Shown here: piece after piece, positions 16,269 to 27,652 of the stretch | How the letters are laid out: every line of letters begins with the position of its first letter | Numbering within the stretch: the first letter of the stretch is position 1 | Assembly (NCBI GenBank): GCA_029879725.1 | Contig: JAOUPR010000038.1 | Coordinates: 1-34,483, forward strand | Length of the DNA stretch: 34,483 nt | Source of the DNA: Gemmatimonadota bacterium | GTDB taxonomy: Bacteria > Gemmatimonadota > Gemmatimonadetes > Longimicrobiales > Gaopeijiaceae | Reading direction: 5' to 3' | Position numbers and translations under genes: made by a program | Notes under the pieces: model-generated | Databases searched by the model: none | Told to the model about the DNA's origin: nothing | What the model saw: the letters and a program-made list of their open reading frames with translations, nothing else

Positions 16269-17428
16269 GCATCCGGCCAGGGAAGCACCTCGATGCGCTT
16301 CCGGAGTACCCCATGGCGGGGCTCAAGGAGACGCGGCTACGCCTCCAGGCCAGTGGGGTGGACGTCATCGACCTGAGCGTGGGAGACGCCGACCTGGCTC
16401 CCCCGCCCGCCGCGGTGGAGGCACTCTCCCGGGCGGCCCGGGATCCCGCGATGTCGCGGTATCCCTTCCAGCTGGGTCTGGTGGCCTTCCGCGAGGCGGT
16501 GGCCGCGTGGATGTACACCCGGTTCGGGGTCTCCGTGGACCCCATGACCGAGATCGTGCCCCTGCAGGGTTCCAAGGACGGGATCGCCCACCTGCCGTTG
16601 GCGTTCATGGATCCCGGTGACGCCGCCATCATCCCGGATCCCGGGTACCAGGCGTACCGGGGGCCCGTGGTGCTGGCCGGCGGAGATCCCCACCTGGTCC
16701 CCCTGCGCCCCGAGAACGACTTCCTGATCCCCCTGGAGTCGATTCCCGCCGAAGTCCTCCGCAGGGCGCGCATCCTCTACCTGAACCATCCCAACAACCC
16801 GACGGCCGCGGTCGCCCCCGACGCCTACCTTCGTGAGGCCATCGAGTTCTGCCACCGGCACGATCTCATCCTCCTCCACGACAACGCGTACAGCGAGATC
16901 TCCTTCGACGGCTACCTCCCTCCCAGCATCCTCCAGTTCGACGGAGCCAGGGAGGTGGCCATCGAATTCCACTCCATCTCCAAGACCTACAACATGACCG
17001 GGTGGCGGCTGGGTTGGGCCGCCGGGAGACCGGAGCTGATCCGCGTGCTGTCCCGCGTGAAGTCCTTCATGGACACGGGGGTCTTCATGGGGGTGCAGGC
17101 GGCGGGCGTGGCCGCTCTGGACAGCTGGGCCTCCTGGGTTCCCGGAAACGTCGCGGTGTTCCAGAGCCGCAGGGACGCGGCGGTGGCGGGATTGCGGGAG
17201 GCCGGGTTCGACGTCCCACTCCCCCGGGCAACCATGTACCTGTGGGTTCCCGTCCCAGGAGGAGGCCCTTCGCGCGACTTCGCCGAACGGGCCCTGGAAA
17301 AGGAGGGGATCGTGATCATTCCGGGATCGGCGCTGGGGGACGGAGGCGAAGGCTTCTTCCGCATCGCCCTCACCGTATCCGAGGAGAGACTTCGCGAGGC
17401 CGCGGTGCGCCTCGGCAGGCTCACCTGA
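16265..17428 (+). CDS. Class I/II PLP aminotransferase, LL-diaminopimelate aminotransferase-like
   Basis: 387 aa, fold-type I. The PLP lysine is K240 in [18 protein letters not shown]. Other landmarks are GSKDGIAHL (102-110; phosphate-binding loop), [10 protein letters not shown] (172-181), and [12 protein letters not shown] with the PLP-pyridine Asp. The combination of [13 protein letters not shown] and NPNNPT resembles the DapL2-type LL-DAP aminotransferases, which convert tetrahydrodipicolinate to LL-DAP in lysine and peptidoglycan synthesis. AlaT/AspC-type activity is a realistic alternative. GTG start with 4-nt GTGA overlap to the FAH gene. No other lysine-pathway gene is in the window, so the assignment rests on the sequence alone. 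Confidence 0.78.
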   Translation: MSIRPGKHLDALPEYPMAGLKETRLRLQASGVDVIDLSVGDADLAPPPAAVEALSRAARDPAMSRYPFQLGLVAFREAVAAWMYTRFGVSVDPMTEIVPLQGSKDGIAHLPLAFMDPGDAAIIPDPGYQAYRGPVVLAGGDPHLVPLRPENDFLIPLESIPAEVLRRARILYLNHPNNPTAAVAPDAYLREAIEFCHRHDLILLHDNAYSEISFDGYLPPSILQFDGAREVAIEFHSISKTYNMTGWRLGWAAGRPELIRVLSRVKSFMDTGVFMGVQAAGVAALDSWASWVPGNVAVFQSRRDAAVAGLREAGFDVPLPRATMYLWVPVPGGGPSRDFAERALEKEGIVIIPGSALGDGGEGFFRIALTVSEERLREAAVRLGRLT

Positions 17429-17463
17429 CCCCGGAGCTTCCGGCCCCGGGTGCCGCCGTTCCC

Positions 17464-17499
17464 TCCGCGGAGTACATTCGCGGACGGTGGGCGCCCACC
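17464..17499 (+). other. Inverted repeats ahead of the TonB-like gene
   Basis: TCCGCG (17464-17469) and CGCGGA (17479-17484) enclose a 9-nt loop, directly followed by the perfect 14-bp palindrome GGTGGGCGCCCACC (17486-17499). They lie between the aminotransferase stop and the next start. They could be a terminator without U-run or a protein-binding site. Confidence 0.3.
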
Positions 17500-17537
17500 A
17501 TCAGGAACAGGGTACCGGGGAGGGGTTAGCAAGGACC

Positions 17538-18341
17538 ATGGAGAGCAACCACCCCCGTTCCCGGCATCCCCATGCGTGGTGGGTGGCTTTCGGCATCGCC
17601 CTGGTGGTTCACCTGGTGGCGCTCTTCCTGTACCCGCGGTTGATGCCCCGCATCACCGGGGAGGCGCGTTTCTTCGCCGGCGGATCGGAAGTCAGGGAGC
17701 CCGAGGGGATGAAGGTGATCGCGCTGGTGGCCCTGGGCGCCGATCAGGCCGAGCCCGCCCGCCCCGCGGAGGAGGACGAATCCATCGTTCCCGAGTTGGA
17801 CCTCCCGCCCGCCCTGGCCCGGCCGGGGATCGTGGTCGACGACCTTCCCGCTCCCCCCGGAACGGGTCCCCGCGATCCCACGGCCGCCGAGCGGTTGCGC
17901 CCCGAGTATACCGCCGAGGTCATCTGGGGCCCGGTGGATCCCGCCCTGTTGGAACTCACGCTCGAGGAGCGCCTGGAGCTCGAGCTCGCGGGACGGCTCG
18001 AGTCCTGGCGGGACTCGGTCAACGCGGTGCGCGCCGCGGAGGAGGCGCTTCTCGACTGGACGCATACCGACGACGAAGGACGCCGGTGGGGCGTGTCACC
18101 GGGGCAACTCCACCTCGGGGACGTCACCGTTCCGCTCCCCTTCACCTTCGGCACCTCGACGGACCGCAGGGATTACACGCGGCAACGTCAGTGGGAGTGG
18201 GAGGAAGTGGAGAGGGGGAAGGCCACCGGCCTCCTGCGGGACAGTTGGAAGGACCGGGCGCAGGCCATCCGCGAGCGCCGCGACCGTGAACGCGCCCGCG
18301 ATCGCCCTCCCCCCGACACCTCCGGGGTGGGACGTCGCTGA
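17538..18341 (+). CDS. Single-pass membrane protein, TonB-like topology, function unknown
   Basis: 267 aa from the ATG at 17538, which has AAGGA just before it. A longer GTG form from 17487 is possible but runs over a palindrome. A short charged N-terminus leads into one membrane helix (about 13-32, WWVAFGIALVVHLVALFLYP), as in TonB or energy-transducer proteins. A Pro-, Glu- and Ala-rich linker (about 70-125) follows, then a charged, mostly helical C-terminal region with several Trp (about 140-267) ending in an Arg-rich, Asp/Arg-alternating tail. The C-terminal TonB fold (YP motif) is not seen. It sits between an aminotransferase gene and an HD-GYP protein. I do not recognise a family. Confidence 0.6.
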   Translation: MESNHPRSRHPHAWWVAFGIALVVHLVALFLYPRLMPRITGEARFFAGGSEVREPEGMKVIALVALGADQAEPARPAEEDESIVPELDLPPALARPGIVVDDLPAPPGTGPRDPTAAERLRPEYTAEVIWGPVDPALLELTLEERLELELAGRLESWRDSVNAVRAAEEALLDWTHTDDEGRRWGVSPGQLHLGDVTVPLPFTFGTSTDRRDYTRQRQWEWEEVERGKATGLLRDSWKDRAQAIRERRDRERARDRPPPDTSGVGRR

Positions 18342-18395
18342 CGCCGAACCACTCAAGACATCCGGCCAGGGCCGCCGATACTCCCTGACAGAGGT

Positions 18396-19787
18396 GTGTT
18401 CACGTCCGGGAGGTCCCGGGCACGACTCCGGCGGCGACAGGTTCGCGACTTGATCCAGGACGAGGCGAAATCCCTCAGGGCCGGCCGGTCCTTCTACGCG
18501 GGCCTGCTGGAGGCGTTGATCCGGGTGATGGGGTCGGCCAACGCCTATCTCTATGACCACGGGCGCAAGGTGGGCTTCATGGCCCATCAGATCGGCCGTG
18601 CCATGGGGCTCTCCGACCTCGAGCTGGCGCGGCTGGCGTTCGCCTCGGTGCTGGCCGATCTGGGTATGGTGGGGTTGGCGGAGGACGCATGGGAGACCCC
18701 CGTGCGAGAACTCCCCGCGGAGGATCGGGCCCTGGTGGAGGAGCATCCCCTCCGCTCGCAGGACCGCGTGGCGGAGATTCCCCACCTGGAGAGCCTCGCG
18801 CCCCTCGTTCGGCACCACCACGAGTGGTGGAACGGGAACGGGTATCCGGAAGGCCTCGCCGGGGAGGACATCCCCCTGGAGTCCCGCATCATCCGCGTGG
18901 CGGACACCGTGGTGGCGCTGGGGCAGGATCGCCCCCATCGGCCGGCCTGCTCTCCCGAGGAGATCGCCGAGATCGTGTCCAGCGGTGTGGGGCTGGAATT
19001 CGCGCCGCAGGCGGGCCGTGCCTACCTGCACCTCCACCGCGAGGGTGGCCTCCGCGCCTTCGACGCCACCTCCTTCAGGGAGATCATCTGCGAAGCCGCG
19101 GACCACCTCCTCCCCCCCGAAGTCACGACTCCGTCCAACGATCAACTGCTCTCGCTGCTGGCGAGCGTCATCGAGGCCAAGGACCCCTACACGGCCGGTC
19201 ACTCCCGGCGTGTGGCCATCCTGGCGGTGGCCGTGGCGGGAACGCTCGGACTCTCCGACTCGGAGAAGTCCGATCTGTGGGCCGGAGGATACCTCCACGA
19301 CCTGGGGAAGGTGAGCGTGCCCTTGCGGGTCCTCTCCAAGGCGGGGGTGCTCTCCGCCGAGGAGTTCGCCCTCGTGAAGGATCACCCGGGCGTCGGTGCC
19401 GACATCCTCGAGTCGATCCCGGCCCTCCGGGGCCTCTCACCCGGCGTGCGATACCACCACGAGTGGTGGAACGGATCCGGGTATCCCGGTGAGGTGCGCG
19501 GCGAAGAGATCCCCCCCCACGCCCAGATCCTGGCGGTCTGCGACGGGTACGACGCCATGACGTCGCAGCGGGCCTATCGGGACTCCAGAACGCACGCCGA
19601 AGCCCTGGAGGAGATCGCCGTCTCCTCCGGAGTGCAGTTCAGCCCGCGCGTGGCGGCGGCCTTCCTGGCCCTGCCCGATCACCTGTTCGAGGCCGTGCGG
19701 GCCCAGCGTCCCGAGGTCTTCGATCCCGACGCGGTGCCGTGTCCGACCTCGTGGGGAATCTACGGGGGGAGCCTCTACTCCCTGTAG
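18396..19787 (+). CDS. Tandem HD-GYP domain protein, first domain degenerate
   Basis: 463 aa, no membrane segment. Two HD-GYP domains follow each other. The second (about 250-430) is intact: GHS (268-270), HDLGK (301-305), DHP (329-331), HHEWWNGSGYP (354-364) and CDGYDAMTSQRAYR. This is the metal site of cyclic-di-GMP phosphodiesterases. The first (about 35-200) keeps HHEWWNGNGYP (141-151) and EHP (116-118), but the HD dyad is ADLG (87-90), so the metal-binding His is gone, and the following Lys is Met. No receiver or sensor domain is present. The start is uncertain: GTG at 18396 has only a weak upstream purine stretch and TTG at 18450 is an alternative. It might degrade c-di-GMP or related signals; the first domain is likely regulatory. 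Confidence 0.85.
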   Translation: MFTSGRSRARLRRRQVRDLIQDEAKSLRAGRSFYAGLLEALIRVMGSANAYLYDHGRKVGFMAHQIGRAMGLSDLELARLAFASVLADLGMVGLAEDAWETPVRELPAEDRALVEEHPLRSQDRVAEIPHLESLAPLVRHHHEWWNGNGYPEGLAGEDIPLESRIIRVADTVVALGQDRPHRPACSPEEIAEIVSSGVGLEFAPQAGRAYLHLHREGGLRAFDATSFREIICEAADHLLPPEVTTPSNDQLLSLLASVIEAKDPYTAGHSRRVAILAVAVAGTLGLSDSEKSDLWAGGYLHDLGKVSVPLRVLSKAGVLSAEEFALVKDHPGVGADILESIPALRGLSPGVRYHHEWWNGSGYPGEVRGEEIPPHAQILAVCDGYDAMTSQRAYRDSRTHAEALEEIAVSSGVQFSPRVAAAFLALPDHLFEAVRAQRPEVFDPDAVPCPTSWGIYGGSLYSL

Positions 19788-19892
19788 GACCGGCGCCGGG
19801 TGGCGGTTCCGAAGGCAGGCGACCCTTGCCATCTTAAGGGCTCGGCTCAGATATCGCTCTGATTCGCCTTGCCCCAAACCGACGGAGCCCCC

Positions 19893-22652
<2,760 letters not shown>

Positions 22653-22660
22653 GCCGGCCC

Positions 22661-23998
22661 ATGCGTTCCGCGTGGGGCGCCGCCGCGGGGGCGCTCCTGG
22701 TGGCCGCCGTGTCGGCGTGCGCCCGTCAGGGCGCGCCGCCCGGAGGCGAGGAGGATCACCGCCCTCCGGTGGTGATCTCCACGGTGCCGGAGCCCTTCGC
22801 GGTCGTTCCCGCGTTCGACGGCAAGATCGTCTTCCGGTTCGACGAGCGGACCAGCGAGCGGGTGTCCGGCGGCTCCATGGACGACGTGGTCCTCGTGTCG
22901 CCCCGGTCGGGCGCCGTGAAGGTCCATCACGGGCGGCGGAGCCTGGAAGTGGAGGTGGAGGGCGGGATCATCCCGGGACAGGTCTACCGGGTCACCCTCC
23001 TCCCCATGGTGTCCGACATGTTCGGGAACGCCATGCGCGACGCCTTCGAGCTGGTCTTCTCCACCGGGCCGGAGCTCGAGCCCACCGCGGTGGCCGGGCA
23101 GATCTGGGACCGGGTCCAGGGAGGTGGGGTCCGGGACGCCATCGTGGTCGCCTCGTCGGCCACCGACTCCGTCGACTACGTGGCGCGTACCGACGGGGAG
23201 GGGATCTACGCCTTCCGCTACCTCCCCCTCGGCGTCTACCGGATGGTGGCGTACCTGGACAGGAACCGGAACGACTCCGTCGACGCCATGGAGGTCCAGG
23301 GGGAGCGCGCGCTCCTGGTGGAGGCGTCGGACACGCTGCTCATCGACCTCGCCGTGCTCCAGCCGGACACCACCAGCGCGCGTCTGGTGGCCGCCGAGGC
23401 GTTGGACTCCGCCACCGTGGAGCTTCGCTTCGACGACCACCTCGACCCCGACCGGTCTCTCGGCGGGGTGGCCATCCGGTTCACCCGCGAAGACGGCGGA
23501 TCCACGTCCGGGGTCGTGCGCACCTTCCACGACCACGAGTACGACGCCTACCTCGACGCGGTACGCGACTCGCTGGCTCGGGTGGACTCCATCGCGCGGG
23601 CGGCGGCGGCCCTGGCCGCCGACACCATGGACGTCGATTCGCTGGAGGCGGCTCCGCCCGTGGCGCCGACGCGCCCCCGCCTCCCCCCCCGGCAGGTGTC
23701 TCCGCTGTCTCCGCGCCCCGGGGCCGGGCTGGCGCGACCGGGGCAGCAGCGCGGGAACCTCCCCGCGGGGGCCGTCCTCCCCGGGCAGAGGATCGTGGTC
23801 CACGTGGGGCCACCCCTCGAGTCGGGGGTGGCGTACGTCGTCTCCGTGGAGGGCGTGATGAACATCAATCAGCTTCCCAACGGGGGTGGGCTCGACACGC
23901 TCATCTGGGAGGCGCCGGTACGGGACACGGTCGTGGCCGACACCGCGGCGGCCGGGCTCGACACCGCGGCGGTACGGGACACCCTGAAGCTCCCATGA
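22661..23998 (+). CDS. Ig-like domain lipoprotein
   Basis: 445 aa with a lipoprotein signal: ALLVAAVSAC with C20 as the lipidated residue. Next is a Big_5-like bacterial Ig domain (about 33-125; PPVVISTVPEPFAVVPAFDGKIVFRF, FGNAMRDAFELVFSTG). Then a carboxypeptidase-regulatory/SdrD-like beta sandwich (about 130-200; VAGQIWDRV through LPLGVYRMVAYLDRNRND) and a third beta-rich region with a Pro- and Arg-rich insert near 330-360. Such proteins are common surface lipoproteins in Bacteroidota and Gemmatimonadota. ATG at 22661 lies 8 nt after valS; the SD is weak. Its stop overlaps the selA start (ATGA 23995-23998), an odd coupling of a surface protein with a selenium enzyme. The binding partner is unknown. 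Confidence 0.8.
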   Translation: MRSAWGAAAGALLVAAVSACARQGAPPGGEEDHRPPVVISTVPEPFAVVPAFDGKIVFRFDERTSERVSGGSMDDVVLVSPRSGAVKVHHGRRSLEVEVEGGIIPGQVYRVTLLPMVSDMFGNAMRDAFELVFSTGPELEPTAVAGQIWDRVQGGGVRDAIVVASSATDSVDYVARTDGEGIYAFRYLPLGVYRMVAYLDRNRNDSVDAMEVQGERALLVEASDTLLIDLAVLQPDTTSARLVAAEALDSATVELRFDDHLDPDRSLGGVAIRFTREDGGSTSGVVRTFHDHEYDAYLDAVRDSLARVDSIARAAAALAADTMDVDSLEAAPPVAPTRPRLPPRQVSPLSPRPGAGLARPGQQRGNLPAGAVLPGQRIVVHVGPPLESGVAYVVSVEGVMNINQLPNGGGLDTLIWEAPVRDTVVADTAAAGLDTAAVRDTLKLP

Positions 23999-25416
23999 CC
24001 GACCCGCGGCGCCTCATCCCTTCGGTGGACACCCTTCTGGACGATCCATCCTTCGGGGCGCTCCTGTCTTCGTACCCCCGCCCGCGAGTGGTCAAGGCGT
24101 TGCGGAGTGTCCTCGACGCCGTCCGGCGGGAGGCGGGGGAGGGGATGGGCGCGGCGGAGATCCAGGATCCGGCCCGGTACGCGGGCGCGGTATCCGGGTG
24201 GTTGGCCCGCGACGACGTGCCCTCGCTCCGGCGCGTCGTCAACGCCACCGGCGTGGTGCTCCACACCAACCTGGGCCGGGCTCCGTTGGCGGAGGCGGCC
24301 CGCCGGGCCATGCACGACGTGGCCGGCGGGTATTCCAACCTCGAATTCGACCTCGACCGGGGGGAGCGGGGGTCCCGCTACGACCACTGTGTCGACCTCC
24401 TCACCGAGCTCACCGGGGCCGAGGACGCGTTGGTGGTGAACAACGCGGCCGCCGCGCTGGTGCTTGCCCTGAACACCATGGCTCAGGGCCGGGGCGTGGT
24501 CGTGTCGCGGGGGGAGCTGGTGGAGATCGGGGGCGGGTTCCGCATCCCGGAGATCATGGAGCGCTCCGGGGCCCGCCTGGTGGAGGTGGGGAGCACCAAT
24601 CGCACCCGGGCGGACGATTTCGCGCTGGCGGTGGAGGAGCATCACCCGGGCGCGCTCCTGAAGGTCCATCGCTCCAACTTCCGCCTGGTGGGGTTCACGG
24701 AGGAGACGACGCTGGCGGAGCTGGTCTCGTTGGGCCGGGATCATGGCCTCCCGGTGCTGTACGATCTGGGGTCCGGCCTCCTGGCCGACCCCGCCGCGCT
24801 GGGGCTCCCCGCGGAGCCCCGCCCCCGGGAGGCGCTGGAAGCGGGCGCGGACGTCGTGGTCTTCTCGGGGGACAAGCTCCTGGGAGGGCCGCAGGCGGGT
24901 GTCGTCGTGGGCAGGTCCGAGTGGGTGGGCCGCATGCGCCGTAACCCCCTGTGCCGCGCGCTCCGCGTGGACAAGGTCACCCTGGCGGGGCTGGAGGCCA
25001 CGCTTCGGCTGTATCGGGACCCCGAGAGAGCGCTCGCCGAGATCCCCGTCCTGAGGATGCTCTCCGCCGATCCGGACGAGCTCCGGCGGCGGTGCGAGGT
25101 CGTGGCCGGCGCGCTCCGGCCGACTCCAGGCCTGACCGTCGAGGTGGTGCCGGGCACGGGCGCGGTGGGGGGAGGGACCTACCCGGAGGTGGAGCTTCCC
25201 GGGTGGGTGGTTCGCCTCGCCGGGGGAGGACTCCGACCCGCGGAGCTCATCGAGAGGCTCCGATCTGCCGATCCTCCCGTGGTGGGCCGCGTGGAGGACG
25301 ACGCGGTGCTGCTGGACCCGCGGACGGTGCACCCGGACGAGGAGGAAGCGCTCCTCCGGGCCCTGGCGCACGCCCTGGGCGTGGGTGTCGTTGACCTCGA
25401 TGGTGAGCCGGAATAG
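23995..25416 (+). CDS. selA: L-seryl-tRNA(Sec) selenium transferase
   Basis: Converts Ser-tRNA(Sec) to Sec-tRNA(Sec) with selenophosphate, a cytoplasmic PLP enzyme that forms decamers in E. coli. 473 aa, close to the E. coli 463. The N-terminal helical domain (IPSVDTLL, then RRVVNATGVVLHTNLGRAPL at 79-98) is the family hallmark. The PLP lysine is K294 in FSGDKLLGGPQAG, matching the position of K295 in E. coli. NNAAAALVLALNTM and GSTNRTRADDF are also typical. It implies that the organism makes selenoproteins, yet selB, selC and selD are not in this window, although selA and selB are often adjacent. ATG overlaps the lipoprotein stop. Confidence 0.95.
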   Translation: MTDPRRLIPSVDTLLDDPSFGALLSSYPRPRVVKALRSVLDAVRREAGEGMGAAEIQDPARYAGAVSGWLARDDVPSLRRVVNATGVVLHTNLGRAPLAEAARRAMHDVAGGYSNLEFDLDRGERGSRYDHCVDLLTELTGAEDALVVNNAAAALVLALNTMAQGRGVVVSRGELVEIGGGFRIPEIMERSGARLVEVGSTNRTRADDFALAVEEHHPGALLKVHRSNFRLVGFTEETTLAELVSLGRDHGLPVLYDLGSGLLADPAALGLPAEPRPREALEAGADVVVFSGDKLLGGPQAGVVVGRSEWVGRMRRNPLCRALRVDKVTLAGLEATLRLYRDPERALAEIPVLRMLSADPDELRRRCEVVAGALRPTPGLTVEVVPGTGAVGGGTYPEVELPGWVVRLAGGGLRPAELIERLRSADPPVVGRVEDDAVLLDPRTVHPDEEEALLRALAHALGVGVVDLDGEPE

Positions 25417-25519
25417 CTTCCGGTCTCTTCAGAAACCTACGGAGCGGCTTCGGGTATCTCTTCCACCGGGGATGACCCCGATCGAAAGGTACGAAGGCCG
25501 GCAGGAGGACCGGGACGAC

Positions 25520-25846
25520 ATGGTCACATTGACGCAGACGGCCACCGAGAAGGTGCATGAATTCATCGCGGAGCACGGGGTCGAGACCGACGTCGGACTC
25601 CGCGTCGCCGTGCTCCCCGGCGGGTGTTCGGGGTTCCAGTACGGACTCAATATCGAGGACGCTCCGGAGGAAGAGGACGAGGTGATGGAGTTGGGCGGGA
25701 TCCGCGTCTTCGTCGATCCGTTCAGCGCGCAGTATCTGGAGGGAGTGGAGATCGACTACGTGACGAGCTTCATGGGGGCCGGGTTCACCTTCCGGAATCC
25801 CAACGCCAATGGTGGATGCGGATGCGGGAGCTCCTTCACGGTTTGA
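25520..25846 (+). CDS. erpA: A-type iron-sulfur cluster carrier (ErpA/IscA family)
   Basis: 108 aa, the standard length. Carries and delivers Fe-S clusters to apo-enzymes. The three conserved cysteines are C36 (PGGCSGFQYG), C100 and C102 (GGCGCGSSF), matching IscA C35, C99 and C101. The frame is open 45 codons further upstream, but the ATG at 25520 lies at the family N-terminus (VTLTQTATEKVHEF) with AGGAGG 11 nt before it. The next gene, nadA, encodes a 4Fe-4S enzyme, so local supply of clusters is plausible. ErpA versus IscA versus SufA cannot be settled from sequence alone, so the symbol is tentative. Confidence 0.9.
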   Translation: MVTLTQTATEKVHEFIAEHGVETDVGLRVAVLPGGCSGFQYGLNIEDAPEEEDEVMELGGIRVFVDPFSAQYLEGVEIDYVTSFMGAGFTFRNPNANGGCGCGSSFTV

Positions 25847-25901
25847 TCCTTCCGTTCCGCATCTTCGTTCCAACGACCGTCCGTGGGTGTCTCCGACCCA
25901 G

Positions 25902-26948
25902 ATGAGCTCCGGCATGATTGAACGCGGCGTGCCCCTCGCTACCGCTCTGGACTACGCATCCCTGAATCCAGGTGAGGTCACAGAGCGTATCCTGTTGCGC
26001 AAGAAGGAATTGAACGCTGTCATCCTCGGGCACAACTACCAGAGGGTGGAGATCCAGGATGTCAGCGACTACCTGGGCGACTCGCTCGGGCTGAGCCAGG
26101 AGGCCGCGGCCACGGACGCGGACGTGATCGTCTTCTGCGGTGTGCACTTCATGGCGGAGACGGCCAAGATCCTCTCCCCCGGGAAGACCGTCCTCATGCC
26201 GGACCTGCGCGCCGGTTGCCCCATGGCGGACTTCGTCACCGGAGACGCCCTGCGGCGGCTGAAGGCGCGACACCCCGACGCCGCGGTGGTGGCGTACGTG
26301 AACTCCACCGCCGAGGTGAAGGCGGAGTCGGACATCTGCTGTACCTCGTCCAACGCGGTGAAGGTGGTGGAGTCCATCCCCCGCGACCGGCCCATCATCT
26401 TCGTCCCCGACCGGAACCTGGCGCGCTACGTGGAGGAGCGGACGGGGCGGGACAACATCATCGCCTGGGACGGATACTGCTACGTCCACGACGACATGGT
26501 CCTGGAGGAGCTGGCCACCGCCCGGAAGGCGCACCCCAACGCCCTGGTGGTGGTGCACCCCGAGGCGCGGCGGGAGCTTCTGGACGCCGCCGACGTGGTG
26601 ACCTCCACGGCGGGGATGGTGGATCTGGCCGAGGAGCACGACTCCATCATCTTCGGGACGGAGCGGGGGCTGGTGGATCGCATGCGCCAGCAGTTCCCCG
26701 GAAAGACCTTCGTCCCCCTGTCCGGGGCCGCGATCTGCGGGAACATGAAGCTCAACACGCTGGCCAAGCTGGCGTGGAGCCTGGATCACCGGGCCCACGA
26801 GGTCACCATGGACGAGGAGATCCGGGTGCGTGCCCACGGAGCGCTCCAGCGGATGCTGGAGCTGTCGGGTGGGTGGCAGGCGCCCAGCGAAGAGGAGGCG
26901 GCCCTGGAGCTCGCCGGGGTGCGATCTTCGGGGTGTGGCTGCGGGTGA
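25902..26948 (+). CDS. nadA: Quinolinate synthase
   Basis: Condenses iminoaspartate with dihydroxyacetone phosphate to quinolinate, the second step of de novo NAD synthesis, with an oxygen-sensitive 4Fe-4S cluster. 348 aa from the ATG at 25902; an ATG 4 codons further on is an alternative, and neither has a strong SD. Signatures: ILGHNYQ (41-47), cluster cysteines C79 (FCGVHFMAET), C146 or C147 (SDICCTSSNA) and C279 (SGAAICGNMK), and VNSTAEVKAESD. The tail ends in a CGCG motif. It follows the Fe-S carrier gene by 55 bp. The stop overlaps the next GTG (26945-26948). The other NAD genes (nadB, nadC) are not in the window. Confidence 0.96.
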   Translation: MSSGMIERGVPLATALDYASLNPGEVTERILLRKKELNAVILGHNYQRVEIQDVSDYLGDSLGLSQEAAATDADVIVFCGVHFMAETAKILSPGKTVLMPDLRAGCPMADFVTGDALRRLKARHPDAAVVAYVNSTAEVKAESDICCTSSNAVKVVESIPRDRPIIFVPDRNLARYVEERTGRDNIIAWDGYCYVHDDMVLEELATARKAHPNALVVVHPEARRELLDAADVVTSTAGMVDLAEEHDSIIFGTERGLVDRMRQQFPGKTFVPLSGAAICGNMKLNTLAKLAWSLDHRAHEVTMDEEIRVRAHGALQRMLELSGGWQAPSEEEAALELAGVRSSGCGCG

Positions 26949-27601
26949 TCGATATCCGCGTATTCACCGGGGGCGGATTCGCGGAGAACGCATATCTGGT
27001 GCAGTGCCGGGAGACCGGGGCCGCGGTGGTGGTGGATCCGGGCGCGGCGGCGCCGGCCATGGCCGACGCGATCCGCTCCGAGTCCCTCGCCGTGGAGGCC
27101 ATCCTCCTCACCCACGCGCATCTCGATCACGTCGAGGGGGTGCATGAGATCCGCGCCGTGGCTCCCGAGGCGCCCATCTGGATCCATCCCGGAGCCCTCC
27201 CCATGTACCGGTCGCTTCCACAGCAGGCGGCGTGGTTCGGGATGCGGATGGCGCCCCAGCCCGAGCCCGACCGGGAGTTCGTCCACGGCCAGGACTTCAC
27301 CTTCGGGGGATGCACCCTGGACGTCCGCGACGCGCCCGGCCACGCTCCCGGGCACGTGATCCTGGTCTCCCACGAAGACCGTGCCGTCCTGGTGGGCGAC
27401 GTGGTCTTCCAGGGCTCCATCGGCCGGGTGGACCTTCCCGGCGGCGACATGCGGACCCTCATGAAGTCCATCCGCGAGCAGGTCCTCACCCTCCCCGACG
27501 ACTTCGTCCTCTACCCCGGGCATGGGCCGCCCACCACGGTGGGGTTCGAGCGGGTGGGGAATCCCTTCCTGGTCGGGGTCTACGGAGGGGAGTTGGCGTG
27601 A
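26945..27601 (+). CDS. MBL-fold metallo-hydrolase (glyoxalase II-like)
   Basis: 218 aa, no signal peptide. The metallo-beta-lactamase metal motif THAHLDH is at 56-62, with further ligands in APGHAPGH (about 132-139), VGDVVFQGSIGR (the bridging Asp) and YPGHGPPT near the C-terminus. The short form without an extra C-terminal domain and the ending GFERVGNPFL fit the YcbL-like, type II glyoxalase group. These hydrolyse glutathione- or related thioesters; the actual substrate is unknown. The GTG start (26945) overlaps the nadA stop by 4 nt, so the two are probably co-translated. About 50 bp separate it from purN. Confidence 0.88.
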   Translation: MIDIRVFTGGGFAENAYLVQCRETGAAVVVDPGAAAPAMADAIRSESLAVEAILLTHAHLDHVEGVHEIRAVAPEAPIWIHPGALPMYRSLPQQAAWFGMRMAPQPEPDREFVHGQDFTFGGCTLDVRDAPGHAPGHVILVSHEDRAVLVGDVVFQGSIGRVDLPGGDMRTLMKSIREQVLTLPDDFVLYPGHGPPTTVGFERVGNPFLVGVYGGELA

Positions 27602-27652
27602 ACGAACGGGCGGGCGCCCACCGGGGGACCTCGGGTGCCGGAGGGACGTCGC

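Noticed and set aside
19829-19860. TTGCCA plus an AT-rich stretch as a valS promoter
   Set aside because: The -10 candidate at the right distance matches only 2 of 6 bases.
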